64,000 nt of DNA, taken from Phycisphaeraceae bacterium. GTDB taxonomy: Bacteria; Planctomycetota; Phycisphaerae; Phycisphaerales; Zrk34. Within the stretch, counting starts at the first letter, position 1; each line of letters begins with the position of its first letter. Shown in pieces: positions 17,436 to 25,493 of this stretch. The position numbers and the translations under genes are program-made. The stretch spans positions 351,736 to 415,735 of the forward strand of contig JANQHD010000023.1 of assembly GCA_028282805.1 (NCBI GenBank). Reading direction: 5' to 3'. The notes below the pieces were generated by a model. The model was given only the letters and a program-made list of their open reading frames with translations. It had not been told where the DNA came from and did no database searches.

Positions 17436-17741
17436 CCCAGAGCTTAAGCGCAGCGGCTTTTTATTCTAATATTCTTAAGAACTATAGAATAATTTGACAC
17501 CCAAAAAAGCATAGAAGAGGACGCCCGACATCGCTCCTTCGGCCTTCGGTCTATGCTCAAGCGCGGCGGTCTTTTATTCTTAAGTTCTTAAGAACATTAG
17601 AATGATCTTGAAGTGTAAAACGCTTTGCGCAAAGGTATTTGCTTTGTTCGGCTTTGCCTCGGGTTCGTGCCGCCGGTGTTCGTTCCCTGGTGTTCGTGCC
17701 CCCGGCCTTCGTGGCGCTCAGGCCGGGGCTTGGGGGCGGGG
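17436..17741 (+). repeat. 300-base interspersed repeat, copy A
   Basis: This segment begins CCCAGAGCTTAAGCGCAGCGG and recurs in the same orientation at 19319-19610 with high identity. It is AT-rich in the centre and packed with inverted repeats (TTATTCTA/TAGAATAA, AGCATAGA/TCTATGCT, the 12-base palindrome CTTTGCGCAAAG, and a final CCCCGGCCT/AGGCCGGGG-type hairpin). Copy A carries a 14-base insertion near 17690 relative to copy B. The stop of the minus-strand gene 17742-19211 abuts its right end. It could be a non-autonomous mobile element or a repeated structured RNA. Confidence 0.75.
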
Positions 17742-19211
17742 TCAGTTGGCCGGCGGCGGTGCGATGCGCCAGACGAGGTCTTCGCCGTGATGGCGGGGTT
17801 CTTCGCCGTCGGGGTAGCCTTGGCCGTGGTCGTTGTCGCCGTCTTTGCCGTTGGACCAGACCAGGCGGTGTTGCGGGTCGTACTTCATCGGGCTGTCGCC
17901 GAACGGGTCGGCGGGCGGCGCGGGCAGCAGCTTGGTTTTGACGAGCGTGTCGAGGTCGGCTGGCGGTTTGCCGTGCTGGGTTTCGTGGGTGTGTGTGGCG
18001 AGGGTGATGAGGGTGGCGTGTCGGGCGGCGATGAGGCGGCGGTTGAGCTGGTTGGTGTTTTCGAAGTTGGGCATGCAGATGGTCACCAGGTGCTCGCCGA
18101 TCAGGTTCTGCGTGATCTGCTTGATGTGCTTGGCGCGGTCTTTGGTGACTTGGGGGCTGTCGTCGGGTTGTTGGTCTTTGCAGACCTCGGCCAGTGCTTT
18201 GTAGCGATCGTTGATTTTTAAGGCGAGCGCCTCGATCTCTTCATTGGCTGTGAGGTCGCGTTTGGTCCAGGGTTTCCGGGCGTTTTGTGCGTAACGGGCG
18301 TGGTAAACCGAGGCGAGCTTGATCGTTGTGTCACGATCGAAAAACGCGTCGATTGCTTCACCGACGGCTTTGGCGACTTGTGCGGCTTCGGCGCCGGTCT
18401 CACGCTCGATCCGGGCGATGAGCGGTTGTTTTGCGGCCTTGGCCGGCGCGGTGATCTGGCGGTGAAGCTTGTCGGCCTCCCATACCATCAGCCGCCAGAA
18501 CTCGGCGCGATAAGCGTTGAGCAGGCCCGTGTGCGGGTCGGCCTCGTCGCTGAACACCGAAGCGATTTGTTTGCGTTGCTCGGGGGTGAGGTTGGCGCTG
18601 AGTTGCTGAATCACCTGGTGCGATTCGGATTCGATCATGGTGCCCAGCAGGAAGTCGATGAGCGTTTCTCCGCGGCGCAGCAGCAGGCCCACGCGGAGGC
18701 AACGCACCAAGTCGTCGACCGCGCCGGTGGTGTTGCCTTGCGCTGCGCGCAGGCGTGCTCGCTGGAGGCGGAGTGTGGTCAACGCGCGCAGCTCGGAGCG
18801 GTCGGGCAGCATGGGGGCGACGCCGCCGAGCTCGGCTTGCATTTGCAGGTGCGGGCGTTCGAGGCCGCGGTCGATCGCGTCGAACGCGGCGGCGTTGGCG
18901 TCGAGCCATTTGCTGACCATGGCGACGTTTTGCTCGCGGTCGAACCAAGGCGTGTCGAGGTCGAACTCGACGTCGTGGAACTCGTGGCTGACGCCGGCGC
19001 GGTCGTAGGGGACGTAAGTATTGACGGCGTGCTGCCAGTCGGTCCAGGCGTTCTGGTCGGGCGCGACGGTGGGGCGCCGCCAGTGGAGGATGGGGTCGAC
19101 GAGTTCTTGCAACTCGGCGTCGCGCTCGGGCGGCGTGGGGGTGTCGACCGGCACGTCGTCGGCGATCGCGAGCGAAGCGAGGCACAGGGTCAGCAAAGCG
19201 TAACGCCACAT
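17742..19211 (-). CDS. Secreted planctomycete hypothetical protein with pseudopilin-like C-terminal motif
   Basis: This 489-residue protein has a signal peptide (MWRYALLTLCLASLAIADD) and a GGAG ribosome site six bases before the ATG at 19211. The body is helical and rich in charged residues. The C-terminus (LPAPPADPFGDSPMKYD, then LVWSNGKDGDNDHG) matches the calcium-binding DG-type ending seen in type II secretion pseudopilins and in planctomycete secreted proteins of unknown function. No enzymatic motif is seen. The gene sits exactly between two direct copies of a 300-base repeat, which is unusual. An exported structural or secretion-related role is a guess. Confidence 0.65.
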   Translation of the reverse strand: MWRYALLTLCLASLAIADDVPVDTPTPPERDAELQELVDPILHWRRPTVAPDQNAWTDWQHAVNTYVPYDRAGVSHEFHDVEFDLDTPWFDREQNVAMVSKWLDANAAAFDAIDRGLERPHLQMQAELGGVAPMLPDRSELRALTTLRLQRARLRAAQGNTTGAVDDLVRCLRVGLLLRRGETLIDFLLGTMIESESHQVIQQLSANLTPEQRKQIASVFSDEADPHTGLLNAYRAEFWRLMVWEADKLHRQITAPAKAAKQPLIARIERETGAEAAQVAKAVGEAIDAFFDRDTTIKLASVYHARYAQNARKPWTKRDLTANEEIEALALKINDRYKALAEVCKDQQPDDSPQVTKDRAKHIKQITQNLIGEHLVTICMPNFENTNQLNRRLIAARHATLITLATHTHETQHGKPPADLDTLVKTKLLPAPPADPFGDSPMKYDPQHRLVWSNGKDGDNDHGQGYPDGEEPRHHGEDLVWRIAPPPAN

Positions 19212-19318
19212 GGCAAGCTCCCGGCGGTGAAGGGTTGCGAGGTGGGCGGGGTTATTGTAACCGCACGCCGGGCGTGTGCGACGCGTTGAACGACCAGCCC
19301 GCCGTTTTCCCCCCCCCA

Positions 19319-19610
19319 CCCAGAGCTTAAGCGCAGCGGCTTCTTATTCTAATATTCTTAAGAACTTTAGAATAATTTTGGCACCCAAAGAGGCGTAGAA
19401 GAGGACGCCCGACATCGCTCCTCCGGCCTTCGGTCCAAGTTCACGCACGGCGATCTTTTATTCTTAAGTTCTTAAGAACATTAGAATAATTCTGAAGTGT
19501 AAAACGCTTTGCGCAAAGGTATTTGCTTCGCCCGGCTTTGCCTCGGGTTCGTGCCGCCGGTGTTCGTTCCCCCGGCCTTCGCTGCGCTCAGGCCGGGGCT
19601 TGGGGGGCCG
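19319..19610 (+). repeat. 300-base interspersed repeat, copy B
   Basis: Second copy of the element at 17436-17741, in the same orientation. The core palindromes and the AT-rich centre are retained, while the AGCATAGA/TCTATGCT stem has decayed. It starts 107 bases upstream of the gene it flanks, whose promoter therefore lies next to it. The rest of the 19212-19718 gap shows no gene. Confidence 0.75.
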
Positions 19611-19718
19611 GGGTGGGGGGGGTAGCCGGCGGCGTGCTTGTCGCCGGTTCCGGGGCGGCACCTGTAAGGTGCCGGCTATGGGCGGTGAGGGGTTGGCGTG
19701 GTTGGTAGAATGGTCGGC

Positions 19719-20387
19719 ATGAAACGACTGCTGCTGATCGGGTTGGTGTTGGGTTTGGCGACGGGTTGTTCGGCGGTAAAGCACACGCCGCGCGACGAGG
19801 TGCGGGTCGGCCGGCCGTACGACGTGGTGGTCAAGGTCCGCAAGCGTCACGTGGAAAACGCCGAGGGCGAGGTGCGTTATCGCATGCCCGGCTCGGTCGA
19901 CTACCGCACGGAGGAGATGGAGTGGCGGGCGAAGGAGCTGTGGGCGACGCTGCCGACGACGCGGGTGCGCGGCGGCGAGTCGTTCGAGTACTTCATCGAC
20001 GTGCGGTTGGACGGGGCGTTTTACCAGTTGGGTTCGCCGAGTGAGCCGTACGTGGTCGGGTATTTGGGCGGCGAGGTTTACGATGCGCGCGAGCTCGAAC
20101 CGCGCGTTCGGCACCGGTCGACGGGGGTGGCGTTGCGCTTTGAGTTGGACGTCGGTCGGCGCGTCGATGCGGGTGCGCCGGTGTTGACGTACCAGCGCCC
20201 GGGCGTGCGTGGGCCGATCTCCGTGCAGATGACACGCAAGAGCGGCACCACTTGGTTTATCGAGGTGCCGCCGCGTTTGTTGTCGGCGGGGGAGTGGCGG
20301 TATTACATGACGGTCGAGATTGGGGGCGTGACCCATCGGTTGCCGGCGGAGGGTGAGGCGCGGTTTTACTTGCCGTCGAAGGATTGA
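19719..20387 (+). CDS. Predicted outer-membrane or periplasmic lipoprotein
   Basis: This 222-residue protein starts with MKRLLLIGLVLGLATGC, a clear lipoprotein signal with the cysteine at position 17. The mature part is beta-strand rich with two repeating halves: segments such as YDVVVKVRKRHVENAEGEVRYRM and ISVQMTRKSGTTWFIEVPP both look like Ig-like or sugar-binding sandwich strands. No family is recognised. The ATG at 19719 is chosen because it alone gives the lipobox at the right place. A short palindromic repeat follows the gene. Confidence 0.65.
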   Translation: MKRLLLIGLVLGLATGCSAVKHTPRDEVRVGRPYDVVVKVRKRHVENAEGEVRYRMPGSVDYRTEEMEWRAKELWATLPTTRVRGGESFEYFIDVRLDGAFYQLGSPSEPYVVGYLGGEVYDARELEPRVRHRSTGVALRFELDVGRRVDAGAPVLTYQRPGVRGPISVQMTRKSGTTWFIEVPPRLLSAGEWRYYMTVEIGGVTHRLPAEGEARFYLPSKD

Positions 20388-20412
20388 GGGCAAAGCCGAC
20401 GCAACAACCGGG

Positions 20413-20450
20413 CCCCCGGCCTTCGCGTTGCTCAGGCCGGGGCTTGGGGG
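20413..20450 (+). repeat. CCCCGGCCT palindrome, third copy of the repeat terminus
   Basis: CCCCGGCCT (20414-20422) and AGGCCGGGG (20434-20442) followed by CTTGGGGG match the last 40 bases of the two 300-base repeats at about 17700 and 19570. It can fold as a 9-bp hairpin after the lipoprotein gene. Confidence 0.6.
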
Positions 20451-20533
20451 GAGCGGGGCGTGTGAAAAGCGCCTACAATGGGCGGCCTGCCGCGGCGTGG
20501 TGGCGGCGAAAACCTCAGAAAAGAAAGCGGAAC

Positions 20534-21958
20534 ATGAGCGCAGTGCAGGACAATATCGGTGCGGGCAAGCGGTTGGTCGTTCTCGGCGGCGGGCCCGGCG
20601 GCTACCCCGCGGCGTTCCTCGCGGCCGACGCGGGCTTCGACGTGACCATCGTCGATAAGGACCCGAAACTGGGGGGCGTGTGCCTCAACCGCGGCTGCAT
20701 CCCGTCGAAGGCGCTGCTGCACGCGGCCAAGCTCATCAACGAGGCGCGCGAAGCCAAGTCGTGGGGCCTGGATTTCGGCGACCCGCAGATCGACGTCGAA
20801 AAACTCCGCAAGTTCACCGGCAAGGTCGTCGGCAAACTCACCGGCGGCCTCGGCGCCATCGCACGCAACCGCAAGGTCAAGGTCATGCACGGCACCGGCC
20901 ACTTCGCCGACCCCCACACCATCAAGGTCGTCGACGAACGCGGCGAAGAGAACGCCGTCAACTTCGACTACTGCCTCATCGCCACCGGCTCGCGCCCTGC
21001 GCAGGTGCCCATCTTCCCCCACGACTCGCCGCTGGTCATGGACTCGACCGATGCGCTGAAGCTCGAAGACGTGCCCAAGAGCTTGCTCGTCGTTGGCGGG
21101 GGGTACATCGGGCTGGAGATGGCCACCGTCTACGCGGCGCTCGGCACCAAGGTCACCGTCGTGGAGATGCTCAACCGCATCGTCGCCGCGGCCGACGAAG
21201 ACCTCGCCGAACACCTTGAAAAACGCCTCAAGCACCACGTCGACCAGATCATCGTGGCCACCAAGGTTGTCGAGATGACCGCCGACAAGAAGGTCACGGT
21301 CAAGCTCTCCGGCCCCAACCACGACAACGCCGAGCTCACCTTCGACAAGGCCTTGATCAGCGTCGGCCGCGTGCCCAACAGCGCGGGCATCGGCCTCGAG
21401 CACGCCGGCGTCGACGTGACCGAGCGCGGCTTCGTCGAGGTCGACCACCAGCGCCGCACCGCCGCCTCGCACATCTTCGCCATCGGCGACGTCGTCGGCG
21501 ACCCGATGCTCGCGCACAAGGCGACGTACGAAGCGAAGGTCGTCGTCGACGTGATCACCGGCAAGGCCAGCGCCTACGACCCGATCGCGATCCCCGCGGT
21601 GGTGTTCACCGACCCCGAACTGGCTTGGGCGGGCATCACCGAAACGGAAGCCAAGGCGCAGGGCGTCGACCACAAGGTGCTCCGCTTCCCTTGGGCCGCG
21701 TCGGGGCGCGCCACCACGCTCGACCGCAACGACGGGCTGACCAAGATCATCATCGACCCCCACAACCAGCGCGTCATCGGCGTGGGCATCGTGGGCGTCG
21801 GCGCCGGCGAACTCATCGGCGAAGGCACGCTCGCGATCGAAACCGGCGCGCTGGCCAGCGACATCCAGATGACCATCCACGCCCACCCGACGCTCAGCGA
21901 GACCGTGATGGAAGCGGCGGAAATGGCCCACGGCGCCAGCGCTCACCTGGTCAATTGA
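20534..21958 (+). CDS. lpdA: Dihydrolipoyl dehydrogenase (E3)
   Basis: This 474-residue enzyme reoxidises dihydrolipoamide in 2-oxoacid dehydrogenase complexes, passing electrons through FAD to NAD+. It has the FAD-binding GGGPGGYPAA (18-27), the redox disulphide GGVCLNRGCIPSK (Cys50, Cys55), the NAD-binding VVGGGYIGLEMA near 180, and the second FAD motif FAIGDVVGDPMLAHKA. The dimer-interface histidine appears as HAHPTLSE near the C-terminus (His-x4-Glu pair). Length and motif order are standard. It is encoded alone, 3.5 kb from E2 and on the opposite strand, so it probably serves several complexes. The start at the ATG at 20534 removes an artefactual upstream extension. Confidence 0.95.
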   Translation: MSAVQDNIGAGKRLVVLGGGPGGYPAAFLAADAGFDVTIVDKDPKLGGVCLNRGCIPSKALLHAAKLINEAREAKSWGLDFGDPQIDVEKLRKFTGKVVGKLTGGLGAIARNRKVKVMHGTGHFADPHTIKVVDERGEENAVNFDYCLIATGSRPAQVPIFPHDSPLVMDSTDALKLEDVPKSLLVVGGGYIGLEMATVYAALGTKVTVVEMLNRIVAAADEDLAEHLEKRLKHHVDQIIVATKVVEMTADKKVTVKLSGPNHDNAELTFDKALISVGRVPNSAGIGLEHAGVDVTERGFVEVDHQRRTAASHIFAIGDVVGDPMLAHKATYEAKVVVDVITGKASAYDPIAIPAVVFTDPELAWAGITETEAKAQGVDHKVLRFPWAASGRATTLDRNDGLTKIIIDPHNQRVIGVGIVGVGAGELIGEGTLAIETGALASDIQMTIHAHPTLSETVMEAAEMAHGASAHLVN

Positions 21959-22250
21959 GCGCCGCCACCACCGCCGGGACGCTTTGTGTCAAAACCCCCA
22001 CCGATTATGGATCGCGCGGTGAGATTTTCTATCTTCACCCCCGTTCCCGGTATCGCGGGGAAAAGCGACGCGTTTTACGAAAAACCGGCCTATTATTGCC
22101 CATTTTTAATGCTTACCTGGCTTTTTTTCGCGGGACTTTTACCGCAAGCCGCGGTAAGTTTATAGCTATATGGCGCAGCAACGGGAGGCTGTTGTGCCAG
22201 GTGTGTTGGGTGTTGTTCTTATTAAAATCAGTACCGGAGATGGAATCGTG

Positions 22251-23132
22251 ATGGGTATCCGAAAGATGAGCGCGTTGTTTGCTGTGTCCGTGGGCTTGGC
22301 GTGGGGAGCGTCGGCCCAGGCGACCAGCGTCATGACTTACGACGGGACGGTCAAGCGAGACCTCAACGGCGGCGGTAGTTTTTCCTACATCCACCGCGCG
22401 ACCCACAACACCGTCAACCCCAACGGCAACCACAAACAGAAAGCCGGCGGCGATGTGTTCCTCGGCTTCCAACAGAACACGCCGTTCACCTTCAGCGTGA
22501 TCGACTCGAGCATCCTCCGCTTCGACGCCGTCACCTTCGACGTCTTCGCCACCGACGGCACGATCGACAACAACAACCCGCCGCCGCTGACCGACAAGGT
22601 CGGCACCATGACCATCGGCGGCGACCTGAACATCGACCCGTTCGCCCCGCACTCCGACGAGTTCGACGCCGGCATCTCCGGCTCGCTCAGCTACGCCATC
22701 GAACTCACCGAGAACGTCAACATCGACGGCCGCATCTGGGGCCCGCACAACGGCACCAACGTCAACATCGAAGGCAACTTCTACGTGCAGGCCGCGGACT
22801 TCGGCGGGCTGTTCAACGGCTACTCCGAAGACGGCAACATGGCCAGCTTCTCCTTCTGGGCCGACAACCGCCCGCCCAACGGCAACAGCCTCGCCTGGCC
22901 CGACGGCACGATCCAGGGCTACCGCTGGTCGAGCTACTACCACAAGTGGTACTACAAGGACTGGGACGACTACGGGCTGGGCATCGACTTCGTGGCGATG
23001 GGCGAGAAGGTCCCGCCGCCGCCGCCGTCGATCCCGCTGCCGCCCGCCGCGTTCGCCGGCATGGCCATGCTCGCCGCCATGAGCACCGTGCGCAGCGCCA
23101 AGCGCCTCCGCCGCCGCTTCCGCGACGTGTAA
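22251..23132 (+). CDS. Secreted protein with IPLPPAAF sorting tail
   Basis: A 293-residue exported protein. The signal peptide ends near residue 25 (GASAQA). The mature domain is rich in Asn, Asp, Gly and aromatic residues, with repeated strands and a Trp/Tyr-rich segment (GYRWSSYYHKWYYKDW) near 225-240. A proline run PPPPPS precedes IPLPPAAFAG (about 261), a hydrophobic helix and a basic tail, so it belongs with the sorted surface proteins of this genome. As in the tandem pair at 3.9-6.2 kb, a GTG precedes the ATG directly; GGAG at 22236-22239 serves either. The function is unknown. Confidence 0.75.
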   Translation: MGIRKMSALFAVSVGLAWGASAQATSVMTYDGTVKRDLNGGGSFSYIHRATHNTVNPNGNHKQKAGGDVFLGFQQNTPFTFSVIDSSILRFDAVTFDVFATDGTIDNNNPPPLTDKVGTMTIGGDLNIDPFAPHSDEFDAGISGSLSYAIELTENVNIDGRIWGPHNGTNVNIEGNFYVQAADFGGLFNGYSEDGNMASFSFWADNRPPNGNSLAWPDGTIQGYRWSSYYHKWYYKDWDDYGLGIDFVAMGEKVPPPPPSIPLPPAAFAGMAMLAAMSTVRSAKRLRRRFRDV

Positions 23133-23158
23133 AGCCACCACGATCCACAGCATCCCCC

Positions 23159-23190
23159 AAGCCCCGGGCTTCCGCGCCCGGGGCTTTTCT
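23159..23190 (+). terminator. Rho-independent terminator after the IPLPPAAF protein
   Basis: An 11-bp stem AAGCCCCGGGC (23159-23169) and GCCCGGGGCTT (23176-23186) is followed by TTCTT. Confidence 0.85.
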
Positions 23191-23261
23191 TATGGCAGCG
23201 GGAAGAGTCGGCAGCCAACAGCCAACAGGCAGCAAGTGCGTGTTCGGCGCGTTTCTGTTTA

Positions 23262-23289
23262 GCGCCGGCCCACAGGGCCGGGCTCGCCG
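23262..23289. repeat. REP-like palindrome
   Basis: A CCGGCCC/GGGCCGG palindrome is followed by GCTCGCC. It shares an 11-base end (GCCGGGCTCGC) with the REP units around the transposase at 13 kb. Confidence 0.45.
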
Positions 23290-23446
23290 AGATTGATCTG
23301 TGATGTCTGATCTCTGATTGCTGATCTCCAACCCACCCCCAACCCCGGAACCCGGAACCCGAACCCCACCAACGCAAGCCGTACTGAACATAGTTTTTAG
23401 ACTAAAAACTATAATCGGCGCAAGCTTGTCTGCCGCCCAGCGCCCC

Positions 23447-23551
23447 ATTCGCCATTCGCCATTCGCCATTCGCCATTCGCCATTCGTCACTCGTCACTCG
23501 TCACTCGTCATTCGTCACTCGTTACTCGTTACTCATCGCCCATCACTCATC
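23447..23551 (+). repeat. Heptanucleotide tandem repeat, 15 units in perfect register
   Basis: Fifteen consecutive 7-mers run without a slip: five ATTCGCC, then ATTCGTC, ACTCGTC x3, ATTCGTC, ACTCGTT x2, ACTCATC, GCCCATC and ACTCATC. The drift of the unit along the array shows gradual divergence. It ends 21 bases before the peroxiredoxin start codon, so it fills the promoter or leader position of that gene. Preceding bases 23200-23440 are also low-complexity with short imperfect repeats and no gene. Confidence 0.9.
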
Positions 23552-23572
23552 ACCCGCGGCTATCATGTCCCC

Positions 23573-24037
23573 GTGCTACCCATCGGAGCCACCGCGCCCG
23601 ACTTCGAGTTGCCCGACCCCGCCGGGCGCACGCACCGCTTGCGCGACGTGCTCGCCGGGGGGCCGGCGGTGGTGTTCTTCTACCCCAAAGACTTCACGCC
23701 CACCTGCACCGCGCAGGCGTGCATGGTGCGTGACGCGTTCGCGCAACTCGCCGGGCGTGGCGTGGCGGTCGTGGCCATCAACGCCGAGCCCGCCGACAAG
23801 CACGCGCGCTTCGCGCAAAAACACACGCTGCCCTACCCGCTGCTCAGCGACCCCGGCAAGTCCGTGATCAAGGCCTACGACGCCGCGGCGATCTTCGGGT
23901 TGATGACCAGCCGCATCAGCTACTTCATCGGCGCCGACCGCGTGATCCGCGACGCGGTCAAGGCCGACTGGTCCGTCAAGCCCCACGCCGCCTTCGTGCG
24001 GCGCGTGATCGCCGCGACCGATCAGCAAAACGCTTAG
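23573..24037 (+). CDS. bcp: Peroxiredoxin, BCP/PrxQ type
   Basis: A 154-residue thiol peroxidase that reduces hydroperoxides. GATAPDFELPD opens the AhpC/TSA fold. The peroxidatic cysteine is in FYPKDFTPTC (Cys45), with a second cysteine five residues later (Cys50), the spacing of atypical 2-Cys PrxQ/BCP enzymes. The GTG at 23573 gives the usual family length. Upstream, the same frame only translates the heptanucleotide repeat and is rejected. No good ribosome site is seen. The gene end overlaps the convergent membrane protein gene by 4 bases. Confidence 0.88.
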   Translation: MLPIGATAPDFELPDPAGRTHRLRDVLAGGPAVVFFYPKDFTPTCTAQACMVRDAFAQLAGRGVAVVAINAEPADKHARFAQKHTLPYPLLSDPGKSVIKAYDAAAIFGLMTSRISYFIGADRVIRDAVKADWSVKPHAAFVRRVIAATDQQNA

Positions 24038-25416
24038 CCCGGTCGCCCGCGCCCGGCGAACCACCCCGACGCCCCGGCCAGCGCGCCCACCGCCAACACC
24101 CACGGCAGCACCAGCGCGCTATTCAACAGCGCATCGCCCGCCGCCATCAGCAGCACCGCCGCCAGTGCCGACGCCTCGAGCCCCGGCGGCGCACGCCCGG
24201 CCAACGGCTTGATCGACCAATACAATCGCACCGCGCCCGTGCACAGCAAGGCGCCGAGCAACACCAGGCCCACCCCGCCGTACGCGCCGAACGTCAACGA
24301 CCACAGCGACCACGGCCGGCCCGGCGGTTCCTTCTGACACCAGTGCGGGTCGCCCCAGCCGAGCACGGGCCGGTCCAACGCGACCGGCAGGTGCTCTTCC
24401 TCGCGCTTCAAACGCCAACCGAACGACCCGCGGTCGGCTTCCTTCAGCGCCCGCTTGATTTTCTGCCCGAACGCGCTTCCCGTCACGAAGCGCTCGGCGT
24501 GCAGCACGCCCGTGATGCGCAACCCCAACAGCACCAGCACGCCGAGCAAACCCGCGACCATCAACCCGCGCACGCGCACCCGGCCCACCAGCCACAGCCA
24601 CGCCAACGCGGCCGCCGCCAGCGCGATCGCGCCGACCGACTGGCTCGCCAGCAGCATCGCGCCGTTGACCAGCGCGACCGCGCCCGCGGGCAGCCCGGCT
24701 GCGCGCTTCTCGCCGGCCCGCCACAGCGCCGCCGCCGCGACCGCGCCGCCGGCCAGCCACATGCCCATCTGGTTGCCGTCTTCCATGAACCCCATCGGGC
24801 GGAACGTGTTGAAGTAGCGCTGTGCGCCGGCCGTCGCGTAGGGGTGCGGGCCGTACACGAACTCGTACCACGCCGGCGCGAGCACGAACTCGAACAGAAA
24901 GATCGGCAGGTGCACCAGCGACGCGATCGCCAAGCCTTGCAACAGCTCGCGCCACGCGGTGGGGTCTGAAAAATAAACCCGCCCCAGCACGTACACCGCG
25001 CCCCACGCCGACAGCGTGTGCGCCGTGTTGAGCAAAACGTCGCCGACCGGCACGTGGTTGAACAGGCCCGAAACCAACGGCACGGCGCACCACGCGATCG
25101 CCACCACATCGATGGCGCTAAGCCGCAAGCGGCCGAACGCCTGGCGGTCGAACACCAGCGCCCCGAGCAGTGCGCCGGAGCCGATGACCGACGCCTTGGT
25201 CAGCCACCCCAGCCCGCCGTGCGCCAGGCCCATGACGGGGAACTCGCTGTGGTGCGGCACGACGAACGCTTCGGGGTACACCGCGACCGGCAGCACCGCC
25301 CACCCGCCGAGCACCGCGACCGCCGTCGCCGCCCGCCCGTCGAAGCGCCAGTACAGCAACAGGCACACCGCGGGCCAGGCGTACAACGCGATCGGCGCGA
25401 GCTGCGACATGGGCAT
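24034..25416 (-). CDS. O-antigen ligase-like polytopic membrane protein
   Basis: About 460 residues with ten or more membrane helices and one long hydrophilic loop (about 305-365), the layout of O-antigen ligase/polymerase (WaaL/Wzy) proteins. The segment FNTFRPMGFMEDGNQMGMWLAGG resembles the conserved R-G-x(n)-N block before a helix in this family, and LGWGDPHW lies in the large loop. Such proteins join or extend surface glycans from lipid carriers. No other polysaccharide gene is adjacent, so the substrate is open. Two ATGs (25416, 25410) could start it. Confidence 0.6.
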   Translation of the reverse strand: MPMSQLAPIALYAWPAVCLLLYWRFDGRAATAVAVLGGWAVLPVAVYPEAFVVPHHSEFPVMGLAHGGLGWLTKASVIGSGALLGALVFDRQAFGRLRLSAIDVVAIAWCAVPLVSGLFNHVPVGDVLLNTAHTLSAWGAVYVLGRVYFSDPTAWRELLQGLAIASLVHLPIFLFEFVLAPAWYEFVYGPHPYATAGAQRYFNTFRPMGFMEDGNQMGMWLAGGAVAAAALWRAGEKRAAGLPAGAVALVNGAMLLASQSVGAIALAAAALAWLWLVGRVRVRGLMVAGLLGVLVLLGLRITGVLHAERFVTGSAFGQKIKRALKEADRGSFGWRLKREEEHLPVALDRPVLGWGDPHWCQKEPPGRPWSLWSLTFGAYGGVGLVLLGALLCTGAVRLYWSIKPLAGRAPPGLEASALAAVLLMAAGDALLNSALVLPWVLAVGALAGASGWFAGRGRPG

Positions 25417-25439
25417 GATGATAGCTCACTTGAAAAGCG

Positions 25440-25469
25440 AAAGCCCACGGGTGGCCATCCGTGGGCTTT
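25440..25469 (-). terminator. Terminator after pyruvate dehydrogenase E2
   Basis: An 11-bp stem AAAGCCCACGG/CCGTGGGCTTT. Read on the minus strand it is followed by CGCTTTTC, placing it as the end signal of the E2 gene. A near-identical hairpin ends the E1 gene at 27343-27372. Confidence 0.85.
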
Positions 25470-25493
25470 GGGTTGGTGGGGTTGTGCGTTGGC

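Noticed and set aside
23447..23551. Possible CRISPR array
   Set aside because: The units are contiguous 7-mers without spacers.
23318..23572. N-terminal extension of the peroxiredoxin
   Set aside because: It merely translates the heptanucleotide repeat and low-complexity sequence.
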